From positions 26,936,987 to 27,000,986 of the forward strand of contig NC_132880.1 of the NCBI RefSeq assembly GCF_030463535.1: a stretch of DNA of 64,000 nucleotides. Direction: 5' to 3'. A program made the translations under genes and the position numbers. The DNA comes from Salminus brasiliensis (lineage: Eukaryota > Chordata > Actinopteri > Characiformes > Bryconidae). Below the pieces are notes generated by a model, which was not told the origin of the DNA, did no database searches, and was given only the letters and a program-made list of their open reading frames with translations. Positions within the stretch are counted from its first letter, which is position 1; each line of letters opens with the position of its first letter. Shown piece by piece: positions 11,712 through 24,189 of the stretch.

Positions 11712-14700
11712 TCTTTAACAGTGTGTATTGTGAGCATGTAAGTGTGTAAAGAGTGACCATGTTTTTATCAAAGTGTTTTGAAAGACTTCACTTTTCTATG
11801 CATGTTTTTTGTCTTTTCATCTGTTCTCTGAAGGTGCATGTCATCCCTATATAAAGAGTCAGACTGGTCCACCAAACTGAAGGCTATACAAGATGACATT
11901 GAACAAAGGCTTACTTATAGCAAAGTCTCTTGGCAAGAGATGGCTCAGAAACTGGTGAAATACTTCTTTGCTAAAGACAACTTCTCTGTGACAGATTTAT
12001 GGGCAGTAATGATTGTAGCCAACATGGTAAAAGAGGTAAATATTTGCATCAAATGTTTGCTTCCAGTCATACAAATCACAGAAAAATCACAGTTTAAAAA
12101 AATGAATCATGACTAAATTGTCACTTATACATAACCTAAACCTGTGTTTCATATTTATCACATACATTCACCCAGGTGCATCCACTTTTGATTGGTATTA
12201 TAGCTATCCAATATTCCCCTATTTGTTTCCATTTTTGCTCTGGTGTCCCATGATGTCTCATGTTGTCGCTTGGTTTGTTGTTGTTTTTTCCTTCAACAAA
12301 AAATACCAGTTTGGCACTGGCTTTCAAAACCTGGAGATTAGGAGTTTGGATCCACTTCTGGGCAATCAGTCTGTTTTTGAGAGTGCTTATTACAAGGACC
12401 ATGTTGTACCTAATATTACTATCTATCTATACTATTCCAGGTGGTTGCTTGATGATTGCTTTGGCACTGTTTAGTGGTTGATTTGGTGTTGCTCAGGGTT
12501 CTATAGTATCCCAGGTTGTTGTAGTTGCTAAAACACCATCCGATTGTAATACTCCATATCCCATGTTGTTTTGTGTGGTTTGCTTAGTGTGTGTCTGTGT
12601 GGAGTGACGTGCTTAAGAGTGTGAGTATTGTGAGGGGAGTTCAAGAGTCTGTAAGGTGCCTATGGCTATGTTCAGACTGCTAGCCCAACTTTTTGGCATA
12701 TTTAGATTGTTTTTAGATTGAGTTTTGAAAGACAATCAAAAACCATATGCAATCTGATTTTTGCTAATCAGATCTAAACCACGTTTGTAGGAGGTTTGAA
12801 ATGCAATCACAAAATACAAAAAGATCTGAGTGTTGTGGAGCACCACATAGCACTACAACTGGCAAATAAGGTGAATAAGGCACATACTGTGTAAGACACA
12901 GCAAAACAGGGAGTTGAAAACCAAAGAGAAGGCAGACATCAGTCTGCAGTAAGGCAGACAATTGTAGCTCTTTGTGTGGGACGGTGAATCAGAGTTATAG
13001 CCGCTGTACTATTATTCTTATTTTAAGTTATCTGAACAGTTATAGTGAAGGCTAAAAATTTAGCTATGCCTTTAAAGCATCTCTTCTACTCCGCTTAGAG
13101 AGTCTCTATGTATGTGTTGCTGCAGAAGTCTCCTTCTCCTCATCCCTTCCACCACACACTTCACCATTACAAATATGATACGTGCTTTTAAAATTATATT
13201 TGCAATATGTTTGTCCACGCAATCCACATTTAGTCATTCACAGATTTGTGCATTTCTGTATTTCACAGATTGATGAACACAGCCTGACAGAGCAGAGGAA
13301 CAAGTATGCCAATGATCCGTATCCTATTTACACGGTCATTGACAAGTCCAGTAAATATGACAGACTGAATGCAGGTACTTTTCATACATGTGTATTTGTT
13401 TGAAGTGGGTATGCATTTGTGTTTATGCATGATAAAGCCAATACAATGTTTGTAGATCTGTGGTTTGAGATAACTCCAGATGAGGCGGGTTATTCTCTCT
13501 CTGGAACCTTTGTGGATTCTTCTTGTTGGGGAAGTCAATTTGAAAATGGAAAGAAGACTAAAGACCAGCCTGAGATTGACATTCTGTACTTACAAGGTAA
13601 CATCACTAATGCACTGCTTAATGTAAAAGTAATAATACTGTCCTAATTTGTGTGCTATCTTGAGGAGGCCAAATGTATCTGGATATTTATAAACATTTTC
13701 TTCTGCATTTTGGCCACACAGTTATTACTGGGTTTACTTTTCATTACACTGTGACATAATGTACAGCATTCTTATTTGCAAAAAACTACAAAAACTATTC
13801 TCTGCCTGCTCAGAGGTAAATAGCAATGAGTGAATGACAATGTAAACAAAAACCTCACGGTAGACTTATCTTTACTTTGTATTTAAGTCTATTTAGGCCA
13901 TTATGCTACTTGAGGAATTTGAATCACTTTGAGGTATTTGCACCCCCTGCTGGGCTGGCATGATCAAAAATGTCTGTATTCTGTGTGCACTGTCTGTAAA
14001 AACAAAAATGTCTGTGTTCTGTGTGCACTGTGTTTCATAAACACTGCTGGAGAATAATTACAATTGCAAAAACACCTAGATACCTGTGGACAGGCCTCAG
14101 GGGGCTTTCACACCCACCTTGTTTGGTCAGAAGCACCTAAAGGGTGCCGCAAACCACGATTCGAACCAATTTGTTATTTTCACAAACCCAGAGACCAAGA
14201 GAATATAATTCTTCAAAAAACACATAACATGGACAGGATGAAATGAGTCAGCCTACTGAGGCTGTATTCACAGTGGCCCAAGGAAGCTACAACCAAGAGA
14301 TAAGTCAGTATGCTACTAACAAAGAGCAGAAGCTGTAAATGACCCACGCTATGAGTTTGCAATTTAACAACAATAACCATGCAACAACCTTGTAGTCGTT
14401 TAAAAAACATATCACAAAAGTGTGTTAACCAGCCACACCAAACTGTGACAAACTGTGTGTGTCTTAGCATGAGAGCAATTAAATGAATAGGGATGAAAGC
14501 ACAAAACCGCCTCTGCTACAATGGCACCATCTATGACTGTTACTGTGCTGGTATGCACACCATAGTGATTCCATGGAATCAGGAAGTGAAGAGGTGATGT
14601 AGGTGTTTTAATGTGTGCTAAGATGTGGAGATGTGTTAACAAACTCGGGATTAATCTTTCCAGAACATTGTAGATGTTGGTCTCCCCTTATACTGAAATT

Positions 14701-17700
14701 CTAGATCAGATCATCAAATAAAAAAGGAGCAGTCCTTGAAAACATGGTGAAATTGTGGTATCCCCTCCTGTTTCCATGTAGTGAAGTTTAGTCATGAATT
14801 GTTGAGTAGAGAGTTGGGATTGTGTAAGACTGGGGTAAATTTGCAAGGTGCAATTGATGATGTTGGTCATGTTCCACCAAGCCAGCAGAGATGTGGAATG
14901 GTTGAGGCAGGCTGCATGTGCATAAGGACTTTATTAGGGCTAAGATAATACTCATAGTCAGGACATGCAGGGGTCAAAACACAGGCAGGCAGGTACATCA
15001 AAGGCAAATCCATACTCCAGTAGCAAAAACAAGCAGAGTGTCAAAAACCAAGTAAGCCAAAAAGTATCACAAGTGCAAGATTGGGTAGTGTCACAGCCAC
15101 TTAAAGCAATGGTAGAGTCATGGAGACTCCACACCAGCACACAGAATAGGGGAGCTTAAGTGGAGTCCTAAAATGTCCAGTGATCAACTGCACCTGTGTG
15201 CTTAGAGTTGAACCTCAGGTAAGAGGTGGAGCCCAGCCCTTGTGCATGGACTCCCTTCTGAGGGAGACATTTCAATATGACTGAATTGACGAAACGCGTG
15301 TCTGCTCGAAGGTGTGGGCTAATTAGGCATGAATGGTCAAAACACACTTAAATCCATTTTCATCTAGTTCTCACTCTTGTTATCTTACTGTTTGTTTCTT
15401 TTTATTTCTTTGGAATTCATTCAGGCCTATGTGGCAGTGCATTAGCAGATATGGAAGAGATCTTGAAGTACATCTTTGATGCACTTCTACACCTGAGCAA
15501 AGGTAGGAGCATTTCTAACAAGTTCCTTATGTTTTGTCCTCCTCAACTGATTACAAATATTTAATTACTGAATAAAAAAACAGCTAATCAAACTGATTTA
15601 ATGACAATAACCACTCGTATCTTTTACAACAGCAGACAATAAAAGAGTTGTTCTCGTATATAGTTAGGTTTGTAGTAAATGGTTTGAGCTTTGATTTTAT
15701 GATTGATTTTATTTTTTATATGTCTTTATGTCTCTTTAATGGTTTTTAATTAGAACAAAGAAAAGAAAGCATTGAAGAAGGTCATCAATCACAATCGTCT
15801 GATGTAAAGAATGGTTGTGAGGTGATCATTACACTGCTGGAACTGAATCTTAGTGTCCTCAGTGGGGAGGATCCTTCAAAATACTGTGACATCTTAAAAG
15901 ACTTACTGAAAGGTTGTGTCCGCCACATAAATCGCAATCACTTAGATACGTGTGTTTTAACTTTAACTAACACTGCCTGCTTTTCTATAATAGTTGTGAT
16001 TGATGAGCTTTTAAAAAGACACATATGCATTTTTTCTAAAATCTCTTTTTTTAGATGATGAAAGAAAACACCTGATAAATCCTACTCTACACCTGATGAC
16101 CAAAGAGGTATTGTCCAAGAAAGACGTACAAGAGGACACTCTGCAAATATGCAAATCTTTCTTTGACCGATTTGGAGAGCAGGATATTTGGGACAGTAAG
16201 TAGAATTCCCTTCACAAAAAATGCACCTTTAACTTTAATGCTTAATTAATTATAAAAAAAATTACTTAGTCTTAGCTGTACACTTTTCTTAAATTAGATT
16301 CATTTTGTTGAAGTGGCTTAAGGACAAACTGTGTGAAAACAGAGAGAACATCCAATTAAATTAAACTAAAATTAACTACAAATAAAATAAACTACAATAT
16401 ATGAAAGCATTTTGCATGGTTTGTGTTTTATGATGTTGGTTTGTGTTTGTTTGCTTGTTCACCTTGCAATGGTACAAAAAGAAAGCCTTTTGGTTACTAT
16501 CAGCTCTGTACTCTGAAACAAGTACATGTAACTGTGATGTTATGTTTGGTAAAACAGTTGTGAGCATTTATAGTATTTACATTACAGTAACAGTGCTGCT
16601 TACCTTAAAAAGTTCTTTAATGATTTGATATGACTTAAGAATATAATAGGGACTACTGGGTTACATATTAGCCATATTTTTGCTTTATTTTCATGTAAAC
16701 TTATTTTGTCAGAAATTTGGATTGGCATTGTTAGATCCATAGAGATAGCCTGTAACTGGATCTGGGGAACGACTTACAACCATGTCTACAGAATGAAAGG
16801 TGAGAAATTGCTGTACGTCTCTTTTAGAACTTGATAAAAATGGTAAATGTTTCAGTACACAGATGTACCTTGGATTAAGCGGAGCTGGACTGAACAACCA
16901 GAAGTAGAAGAACAACATACACTATATTGCCAAAAGTATTTGCCTGCCTGCCTTTGCACTCATATGAACTTTAGTGTCATCACATTCTTAATCCATTGGG
17001 TTAAATTTGATGTTGGGCCAGCCAGAACAGCTTCAACTCTTTTGGGAAGGCCTTCCACAAGGTTTAGGTGTGTGTTTATGGAAACTGTTCACCATTTTTT
17101 CAGAAGCACATTTGTGAGGTCAGACACTGATGTTGCACTAAAAGGCCTGGCATGCAGTCTCCGCTCTAATGTATCCCAAAGGTGTTCTATCAGGTTAAGG
17201 TCAGGACTCTGTGCAGGCCTGTCAAGTTCTTCTATACCAAATTCGCTCATCCATGTCTTTATGGACCTTGCTTTGTGCACTGGTGCGCAGTCATGTTGTA
17301 ACACAGTACCTTTCTGGAATTCACTGAGCTCCTGAAAGCGACCTATTCTTTCACAGTTGTTTGTAGAAGCAATCTGCATGCTAGGTGCTTGGTTTTATAC
17401 ATCTGCTGCCTGAACACCTGAATTCAATGATTTGGATGGTTGAGTGAATACATTTGAAAATGCCTCCTTTTTCCTAAGCTCCTCTTGTGAAAGATGTGAT
17501 GTCAATATTAAAACACCACCTCTGTTCTAACTCTGATGAACTCAAGTTCTGTCTGCTTAATGTCTAGACCAGTTAGTTTTGTCTATGATGGCTGTTAATG
17601 AAAACCCCTTTAAGTTGGTTACGTCTTTTGTCAAACAGTAGGAGCTGTTGCAGCTCTTGTTGCTTTGCTTGGTCGTATGCTAAATAAGCCAAATGGTCTA

Positions 17701-19380
17701 ACAATTTTGGAGGGAGACACCATGGTTTGGAGCTTTTATTATAATAATGATATGATAACTTTCATGAAAACTGATCATTTTTGCATGTCAGTTCAGAAGT
17801 AGAAAAATATGAATTGAGTAGTGTGATAGACTGATTTATAAAGTATTACTGTTTGATTGTTTCATCAGTGGAAGGCGTTGACCCCAGTGTCCTCAACGCA
17901 GCTAAGAGAGAGTACGAGGATGCTGGACTGTTAAACAATTCACCTTATGTCTCAGTGCTGAGAAAAGAACGAGACATTGACCTCATCATTTCCTTTGACT
18001 TCAGTGCAGGGAATCCCTTTGAGGTAACACACACACACACAGTCTCTTATGTAACATGTATGATTCCTTCAAGTTTATATCAATGTCCAAAGTATGATCT
18101 GTTATAGCAAGTTCAAGTTTATATCAATGTCCAAAGTATGATCTGTTATAGCACTCTTAATTATGTGCAACTCCCTTACAGTACACACTACAGTAGTGGT
18201 CTCTTTTAAAACAATAGTTTTACCCTTACACTAACACTAAACAATGTTGATATTCAAAGGGCATCAATATTAAGCACATTATTTCTGGCTCTAATACTCT
18301 ATGTTTAATCCAAGTGTGAATTATACACTTTTGGGAGAAGGTGGCCAGTTTGCTTCTGTTGTTACTTCGCAGTCCTCAATAAGTAAGTCAGGACTGAAAC
18401 AGGTATGGCAAACTGTATGGGGTGTTTAAAACTGTATTACATGTCCATTTTTGACTTTGGTGGACATATGTAACCCAGTGGTTATTAAGACATAGGAAAG
18501 AAAACGAGTTACTGTTCCTTGAAAAAAAAGAGACAACAGGTGATATGATACGTATCACATTAGCATAGTCCCATCTTCATCACAGAGACAAAGAAAAGGT
18601 GGTGGAAAGCAGGTGTTTGTTAGCTGGTGTGGTGGAGCTGGAAACCCATTGCTTACCTCTGAGGCTGTTGAATGCCCTGCTTCACATGTATTTGAGGAGA
18701 CATGTTAAGGGGAATTTGACAGTGCTTTGAGGAGTTATTACCAGGTGGGTTACTTCTTATGAAGATGTTTGTTTTTTATGGTTTCATATGTTTTCTAATT
18801 GGTAAAATGTAATTACATAGCAGTATACTTTACAAAAATCACATATGGTTTTACATGGGTTTATCAGGAAAGTCAACATGTTCTTAAGTATACAGACACA
18901 TGCACACAAATATATTTATAGGAGCTTTTTAAAATAAATAATTGTTTTTTTTTACAGACGGTGGTTAAAACTGCTGAAAGGTGTAAAACGCTACAGATTC
19001 CTTTCCCTAAAGTTGTTCAACCCCCTGAAGATATGAAACCACAGGACATCTATGTGTTTAAAGACAACCCCAAAGCTCCAACTGTGATTCATATTCCTCT
19101 TTTCAACTGTGTTAACTGCAAAGGTAACTCCAACATACTGAATACAAATATTCCTGAATGTAATTTTTAACCATGATTATTTTGTAGTAAAAATACTAAC
19201 TGTTTGTTTTTCTCAGGTGAAGTTCAAAAGTGGAAGGCCAGATATGGCACTTTTCAACTGAACTACAGTGCCAGTATGATCAAAGATCTCCTGGAGAAAG
19301 CTGGTATGAACGTCAGAAACACCAAAGAGAAACTTCTGGAGGAGATTAAATACATCACTGAACACAAAAGGTTGAAATAA
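8057..19380 (+). CDS. pla2g4c-like: Cytosolic phospholipase A2 gamma-like, complete 13-exon gene
   Basis: Exons: 8057-8082, 8312-8420, 9270-9412, 11834-12035, 13269-13374, 13456-13596, 15425-15502, 15754-15912, 16055-16195, 16713-16799, 17869-18023, 18958-19123, 19217-19380. All have GT-AG borders and join to an unbroken 558-codon frame. The start was chosen because the first exon (MDQFSASG) follows a good acceptor and its phase matches exon 2. The family hydrolyses membrane glycerophospholipids, freeing fatty acids such as arachidonate. Seen here: the glycine-rich oxyanion loop GSGGGLRAM with Arg61; the nucleophile elbow GVSGSTW with Ser89, 28 residues after the Arg as in human cPLA2 gamma; and the Asp415 motif [10 protein letters not shown] followed by [16 protein letters not shown]. 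There is no C2 domain, as in the gamma type, and no C-terminal CaaX box (it ends HKRLK), unlike the human protein. The length is close to the family norm. A hydrophilic insert (15,754-15,912) interrupts the lipase fold. Introns carry L2, Tc1 and other repeats. Confidence 0.93.
8470..9130 (-). repeat. Decayed non-LTR retrotransposon fragment in PLA2 intron
   Basis: Wording such as GAGGCCTTTCCAAAC, the CCAGCTTTCCCCTCC stretch and CTTTCAGCTCATGCTTATC is familiar from the endonuclease-RT linker of fish non-LTR elements (Rex1-like) read in reverse. Reading frames are broken. The assignment is from memory of wording, without an alignment. Confidence 0.35.
9501..9571 (+). repeat. TAA and GAA microsatellites
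   Basis: About 13 TAA units, then a run of AAG/GAA units, inside intron 3 of the PLA2-like gene. Confidence 0.95.
10180..11025 (+). repeat. L2-type LINE, 3' part (RT end and tail)
   Basis: Frames in succession read [46 protein letters not shown] and APRALRALQ. These are the order and wording of the L2-clade reverse transcriptase C-terminus. Stops and frameshifts break it. The 3' end carries the GTAAGTCGCTCTGGATAA block and an AATGTAAATG tail. It sits in intron 3 of the PLA2-like gene in the same orientation. Confidence 0.85.
11225..11552. mobile_element. Tc1-type non-autonomous element
   Basis: Its end reads ATTGGAACACCTGAATTC, then GATGGGTGACATTACTTTTG and ATATAGTG. The body shares GCGGCCCATTCTTTCAC and GCAGTCTGCATGC words with the Tc1 relic at 16.9-17.5 kb. 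No transposase frame survives. Confidence 0.6.
11660..11706 (+). repeat. TA microsatellite
   Basis: About 23 TA units in intron 3 of the PLA2-like gene. Confidence 0.97.
12425..12560 (+). repeat. Degenerate GTTGCT/GGTTG-type tandem repeat
   Basis: Imperfect reiterations of a word like CCAGGTGGTTGCTTGATG, of the same style as the longer array at 22,170-22,345. Confidence 0.4.
16918..17460 (-). pseudogene. Tc1-like transposon with transposase C-terminal remnant
   Basis: The left end starts CACTATATTGCCAAAAGTAT. The right end reads GAACACCTGAATTCAATG, then GGATGGTTGAGTGAATAC. On the minus strand a frame of about 96 codons keeps the end of a Tc1/mariner DDE transposase, with HDCAPVHKA and [17 protein letters not shown]. 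The N-terminal DNA-binding part and the first catalytic Asp region are missing, so it is an internally deleted element. It lies in the intron between PLA2 exons 10 and 11, opposite to the gene. Confidence 0.85.
18068..18155 (+). repeat. 44-bp perfect tandem duplication
   Basis: A 44-bp unit beginning TTCAAGTTTATATCAATG occurs twice in direct succession in intron 11 of the PLA2-like gene. Only the last bases differ. Confidence 0.9.
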
Positions 19381-21160
19381 ACCTGATATGTGGAGTACAA
19401 CTAAAGCACTTGTGTACAAATGTGCTGAAAATCACAATCACACAAGACTGTGTGAAAGTGAAATAATATCTGTCTGCATAGTTGTTAACTTCAGAGTCAG
19501 AACAATAATCAATGCTTTAAGGATCAAGTGAAACTTATTTTTCTTTGCAATTAAAAACCACAATAAGATGTGTGATGTTACATGTTCTATAAGCTCAGTA
19601 TAATCGTGGGTTTGTGTTTAAATTGTTTGTCTTTTATCCCAGAAAAGCTGTTTAATGTTGTTGTATATTTTAGGTTCTATATTGATCCATGTTTTTCTGC
19701 TGTGTAATGTAATTCTTATTAGAAATCAGTAATAATTAACAAGCAGAAGTAAACTCAAGATGTCTGTATGAACCTTTTGTAATGTAATCTAATGTAATGT
19801 TTATATGTATGTGTTTATATTATGAAGTATTGTGACATGGTTCAGTTCACATCAAAATATTATTCTTTGTTATTCTTTAATTTCATTAACATAAATGCAA
19901 ATGGTGTCATTGATATAAACAAGATCCATTGGAATTGTAACAATGCACAGTGGCGTATTAATACTGAGTTATCATTTATTTTTGTCAGTTAAAATGTAAT
20001 CTTACAAAATAATGATTTCCAACTAAATTTTCAACTTACTTTTTTTGCATTGCTCATATTATTAAAATTGTTTCAATTACTGCACCATTTGTTGCAGTTG
20101 CTTTTTCCAATAAACATTGTGCATGTTTGTCTTTATTGGTCATTGAACATGATTATTACAACATGGAAAATGGAATATGATTACAATTCTGAACAGCATG
20201 AGAAAATCAAAAGAGCTCTCTCAGACAGAAGGATGTAGATGCAGATGAGTCTGAGATAGGTGTTTAAAAAGATCTTAGAGCAATACGAAATCAGCTGTTC
20301 CACAATAATTTACAGTGAAACAACTGCTAACATGACCATCCTAGCAAGTTCAACCCAAGAGCAGAGCAGAAGATACATAAAGAAGTCTCCAACAAGCCTA
20401 AATGACAGGACCTACATTTAGCTCCTACCATAGTTACATGTAGTGAGTACAGTATCTACCTTTAGATAGTATTACAGGATGAGGGGTGGCAGATCTAAGC
20501 GCATGGCTCTTGGTTTATTTTATTTATTCATGATTTATGTATTAGACAATTAATTTGTATTACAAATGAGAAATCAGCTACGTAAAAGCATAATAATGAA
20601 AAGAGGAATGCTTTGTGTTTAACTGTTAGAAAGCTGCATGAACAGGACTGTGCTTTACAACTGCACTACCGTGAAAGTGGGAAAAGAGGTGGAAAAACCA
20701 TCACAAGAGATGGTTGAAAAAAGACAAAGGAGGATAGTAGTTCAAACAAATAATATCAAATACAAAACCTCCTTCACCCTTAAAAGGGAAAACACTTGTT
20801 GTACTGAAATGCTTGTGAAAGCAAAGATGTAAAGATTGTGAACTTTTATTCTTGCTCACACTTGTCAATAATATTGGCTTTCAGTTTTAGTAACAACTTT
20901 AACTTTTTGCTAAACATCAGACATCATGTTTGTCAGTCTCAGTATCTATTTTATGTTTAACTTCTCTTCACACCAAGCTTGACCAACTCACCATACACAA
21001 TGCCCCTCCACATAAGGTGCAACATCAGGTGGCTATTTGGAGCTATTTGGAGGCTATTACTCCTGAAAGAGTGAGGCTTTTGTCTCTACACTGCTTCTGT
21101 TTATTATTGCAGGGGATTTAGTTCATTCAGTCATTTACACTGGAAGGTCATTGTTATTCC
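19381..21160. other. PLA2 3' flank and gene-free AT-rich DNA
   Basis: The first several hundred bases are probably the 3' untranslated region of the PLA2-like gene, with an ATTAAA near 19,550 as a possible poly(A) signal. The rest shows no recognisable gene. The ORFs of 60-65 codons here have no splice context or family resemblance. Confidence 0.45.
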
Positions 21161-21162
21161 AG

Positions 21163-21251
21163 TAAATATGGACTACATGTTTTTTGGAGCTGGAAAAATA
21201 GCCGGGGTGATATCCAGATTGCTCAGTGGTTCTCAAGATTTTCCTGACAAG
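21163..21251 (+). other. Unassigned exon-like ORF with ATG, acceptor and donor
   Basis: The segment is preceded by an acceptor (TTGTTATTCCAG), begins TAAAT then ATG at 21,168, runs 28 codons (MDYMFFGAGKIAGVIS, then RLLSGSQDFPDK) and meets a strong donor AAG/GTAAGC at 21,251, exactly in phase 0. I do not recognise the protein. It could be a real first coding exon whose partners I cannot place, an exon of a decayed gene, or chance. Confidence 0.3.
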
Positions 21252-22169
21252 GTAAGCATTTACATATATGTGTTCATATACACTGTTGTTGTCAGAATTC
21301 GGGAAGAGAGAGAGGGGGGAAAAAGAAAAAAACACCCCACAACAAAGAAATATTCACAGCAATCCAACACATAAATACTCCCACACTACAGTTTAAAACT
21401 ATTTTTTACCCGTCTAAAATATGGCTTTAAAGAGCTGTGTAGGAGACATTAGGGGTCAGCTTATATAGAGTAAGCTGAAGCAATGGTGGATGTCTGTGAG
21501 GCTTTGCAGCCCTCAGATGAAGGCCACTGAGGCCTTTTGCAAAGAGTGTGCAACCTAGCTCTTGTGTTTTGTTTTCACTTTGTGTAGATTTTTTTGATTT
21601 TGCACATTTAACAGATTAAATATCACTGGAACTTGCCTGGAAGTGTTTGGCTGTGTCCTTGTGGTGAATCGTCCTTCACGTCCACTTGAAGCCACACTAT
21701 CACCATCACACACTGAAATACAAAAATGTAAGAACACAAAACATAAATCCTATATCTTGCAGCAACCAACACCCATCCTCTCCGGCACGTACTTGAAGTA
21801 TTTTTGCCATGGTGTCCATGACCTCCAGTTGTGTGGTTTTGTGTGAGCAGAGGACAGTGTCTAAAGAAAAAGGCAAACCACAGGTTAGATTATAATCAGA
21901 AATGCAGCACATTCTGTGTACAGTGCCAACCAGTTTTCTCAAAACTTTACAGTTGTTCAATTAGGAACACATTTAAATCACAATTTGCATGTCAAGTGTG
22001 CAAAATGTTAATGCTGCATAACCACACACTACTCATACAACTATGTCCAGCATCTTTTTCAGCCAACACACACAAACAATCTATTGTTGGTACAACACTT
22101 ACATGGACGCAAAGCACACTTGCTCTCTTGTACTTGCAGGATTCAGTGTTATGGCACTGTTAGGTTATT

Positions 22170-22345
22170 TGCCAAGTTATTTCAGGTGAATGCTATGGAG
22201 ATGCTACATGGTTGCTATAATATTGCCACGGTATATTAGGTGATTCATATGGATTGCTAAAATTTGCAATGGCATCTCAAGTGGCTGCTAGGTCACTGCT
22301 GGGCGGTTGCTATGGTATCACTAATGGTTGCTAGGGGGTTAAAAA
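22170..22345 (+). repeat. Degenerate GGTTGCTATGG-type array
   Basis: Repeated variants of the words GGTTGCTATGGTATCAC, GTGGCTGCTAGGTCAC and GGTTGCTAGGGGGTT at roughly 20-25 bp spacing. It looks like an old minisatellite. Confidence 0.6.
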
Positions 22346-23440
22346 GTGGATGTTGACAGTTGCTTCTAGGACATTATTAGTTTACTTCTATTCCTTGTCA
22401 AAGACATAAAAGTCAGTTAAGACAGACATCAACTTACTTAACAAAAAAAAACAAGATATTTAAATATCTTGTGGTTCCACTGCTTTTCATCTTAATGCCG
22501 GGTGCTTTTTTTTTTTCCCTTAGGACCTCAAAAATGCCTAAAATGTCCACAGACAAGGGTACTGTAAAATAAACACTTTACTGGTGGTTCTAAACATTAA
22601 ATCACAAAAAAACTAATGTTATCATTAATAAATTGTCATGGTCAGATTAAAACATGCCACATGACAACCAGAATGTAAAGAACTCCTAAAGAATGCCTTA
22701 TCTTTAATACTGTCATGACAGATAGTACAGACAAAGCAATCAAGGATAATACTGTTGTAAGAAGTACTAATATAATGAAGAAACTCACAAAAATAAAGAT
22801 ACCCTATGAAAACCTTATATTTTAACATTAATGAGAGATATAGAGAATATACATAAACTGAAACCTCAGACATTTAGCTTGATTTGGTCTTGATTGTGGA
22901 AGTGAGTGGTATCATCATGGCAAGATCCAAACATCCAAAAACCTGCAAACCCCTGCTGTCAAAAGCACATTGTTTCAAAAGTGCTGCTCTTTCCATGGTG
23001 TTTTTTTACAGCAAAGGGTGCTTGTCTTTTTCTGATGATAGATGCTGTACTTTGACATTAGCTGTAGCAAGCGCTACCTGTAGGCAAGGGATTTTGGGCC
23101 CCATAAAAACATATTACACAGGGTTTCACCTCCCCAAGCCACACCAAGCCTGAAAATGCCTGAAAATGCCAATGTGTGTAAAAAACAACAACCTGCAACC
23201 AGTCAAAATCTATTGAGCAGTCGTCAGTGTCATATTATTTGTTTATTGTACAGTATACAGCCTACAACAGTACAATACATGTATACAAAGGGACTAAACA
23301 GGTGATCAAGGTGTTTCCTCTTGTCTGTTGTCTTGGCACTACATCAACATCACAAGCAATATTTTCTGAGGCAACTGGGGAAGAAACCTCTTGTGTGTCG
23401 AATCCAGCCCTAACATGATTCCTCACCAACATCAACACAG
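22346..23440. other. No gene recognised
   Basis: AT-rich DNA with scattered short ORFs, none with splice context that I trust. Confidence 0.4.
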
Positions 23441-23448
23441 GCTAAAGC

Positions 23449-23486
23449 ATTACATACCTGAGTGGAGTTTCGGAATCTACGTGGTA
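23449..23486 (+). pseudogene. Relic of a PLA2-like exon (nucleophile-elbow exon)
   Basis: A stretch of about 38 bp matches the end of PLA2 exon 3 (9,378-9,415) with about five differences: it reads [12 protein letters not shown] against [12 protein letters not shown]. The splice-donor position (TG/GTAC) is kept. Four of the differences fall at third codon positions. The fifth changes the Gly after the catalytic Ser to Glu. No other PLA2 exons were found nearby. Confidence 0.7.
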
Positions 23487-24189
23487 CAGAATGAAGCTCT
23501 GTTCAATAAGCTTAGAGGCAATGTTTTGAACTTGAGCTGACATGCTATGCACCTCAAAATTAATTTTGCTATTGCAGTTACCCTGTCAGTGGATATGTAT
23601 CTGTGTATCTGTTCCAGCCATACAGGCCCAGGCCACAATATCCCCACCCTCATGTTTTACAGATGAGTTTACAGATGAGTGTACTTCAGATCTCGTACAG
23701 TAGCTCCACGCTTTGCTCAAGTTAAACTTGGCTTTATTTGTCCAGAAGACCTTTTTTACAGAGCTTTTTTGCAGACTTATTAACGTTCCTTTTTTTTATC
23801 AAAGTGTAACCTTAAATCTATGGTCATCAGCTATGGCTATATGGGTGTTTAGTAAGTTTAGTAAGAATGTGTGTATACAGAACTAGGGGCACTTTTTAAC
23901 CACTACACATTTGAAACACTGTACAAATTGGGAAAGGTGAAAAAATCTATATTAGAAATCATTTACAATCTATATGAGAAACAAAACACAAGTAGACTTC
24001 ATCCCCTTAAATACTTTTAAAGAAAAAAAACACAACCACACAGATTACAAGACCTTAATGTGGTGACTTTAAATACAGCAAACGGAAAGAAAACTTTTAA
24101 CACATGTTTAAAATATCCAAACAGAAATAGCCTTTCTGAAGTGCATGCCTTATTTTTTATAGGAAGTGAAATCTTCCGCCCCTGTAAAA

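Noticed and set aside
16847..17335. 162-codon plus-strand ORF
   Set aside because: It is the antisense of the Tc1 transposase remnant.
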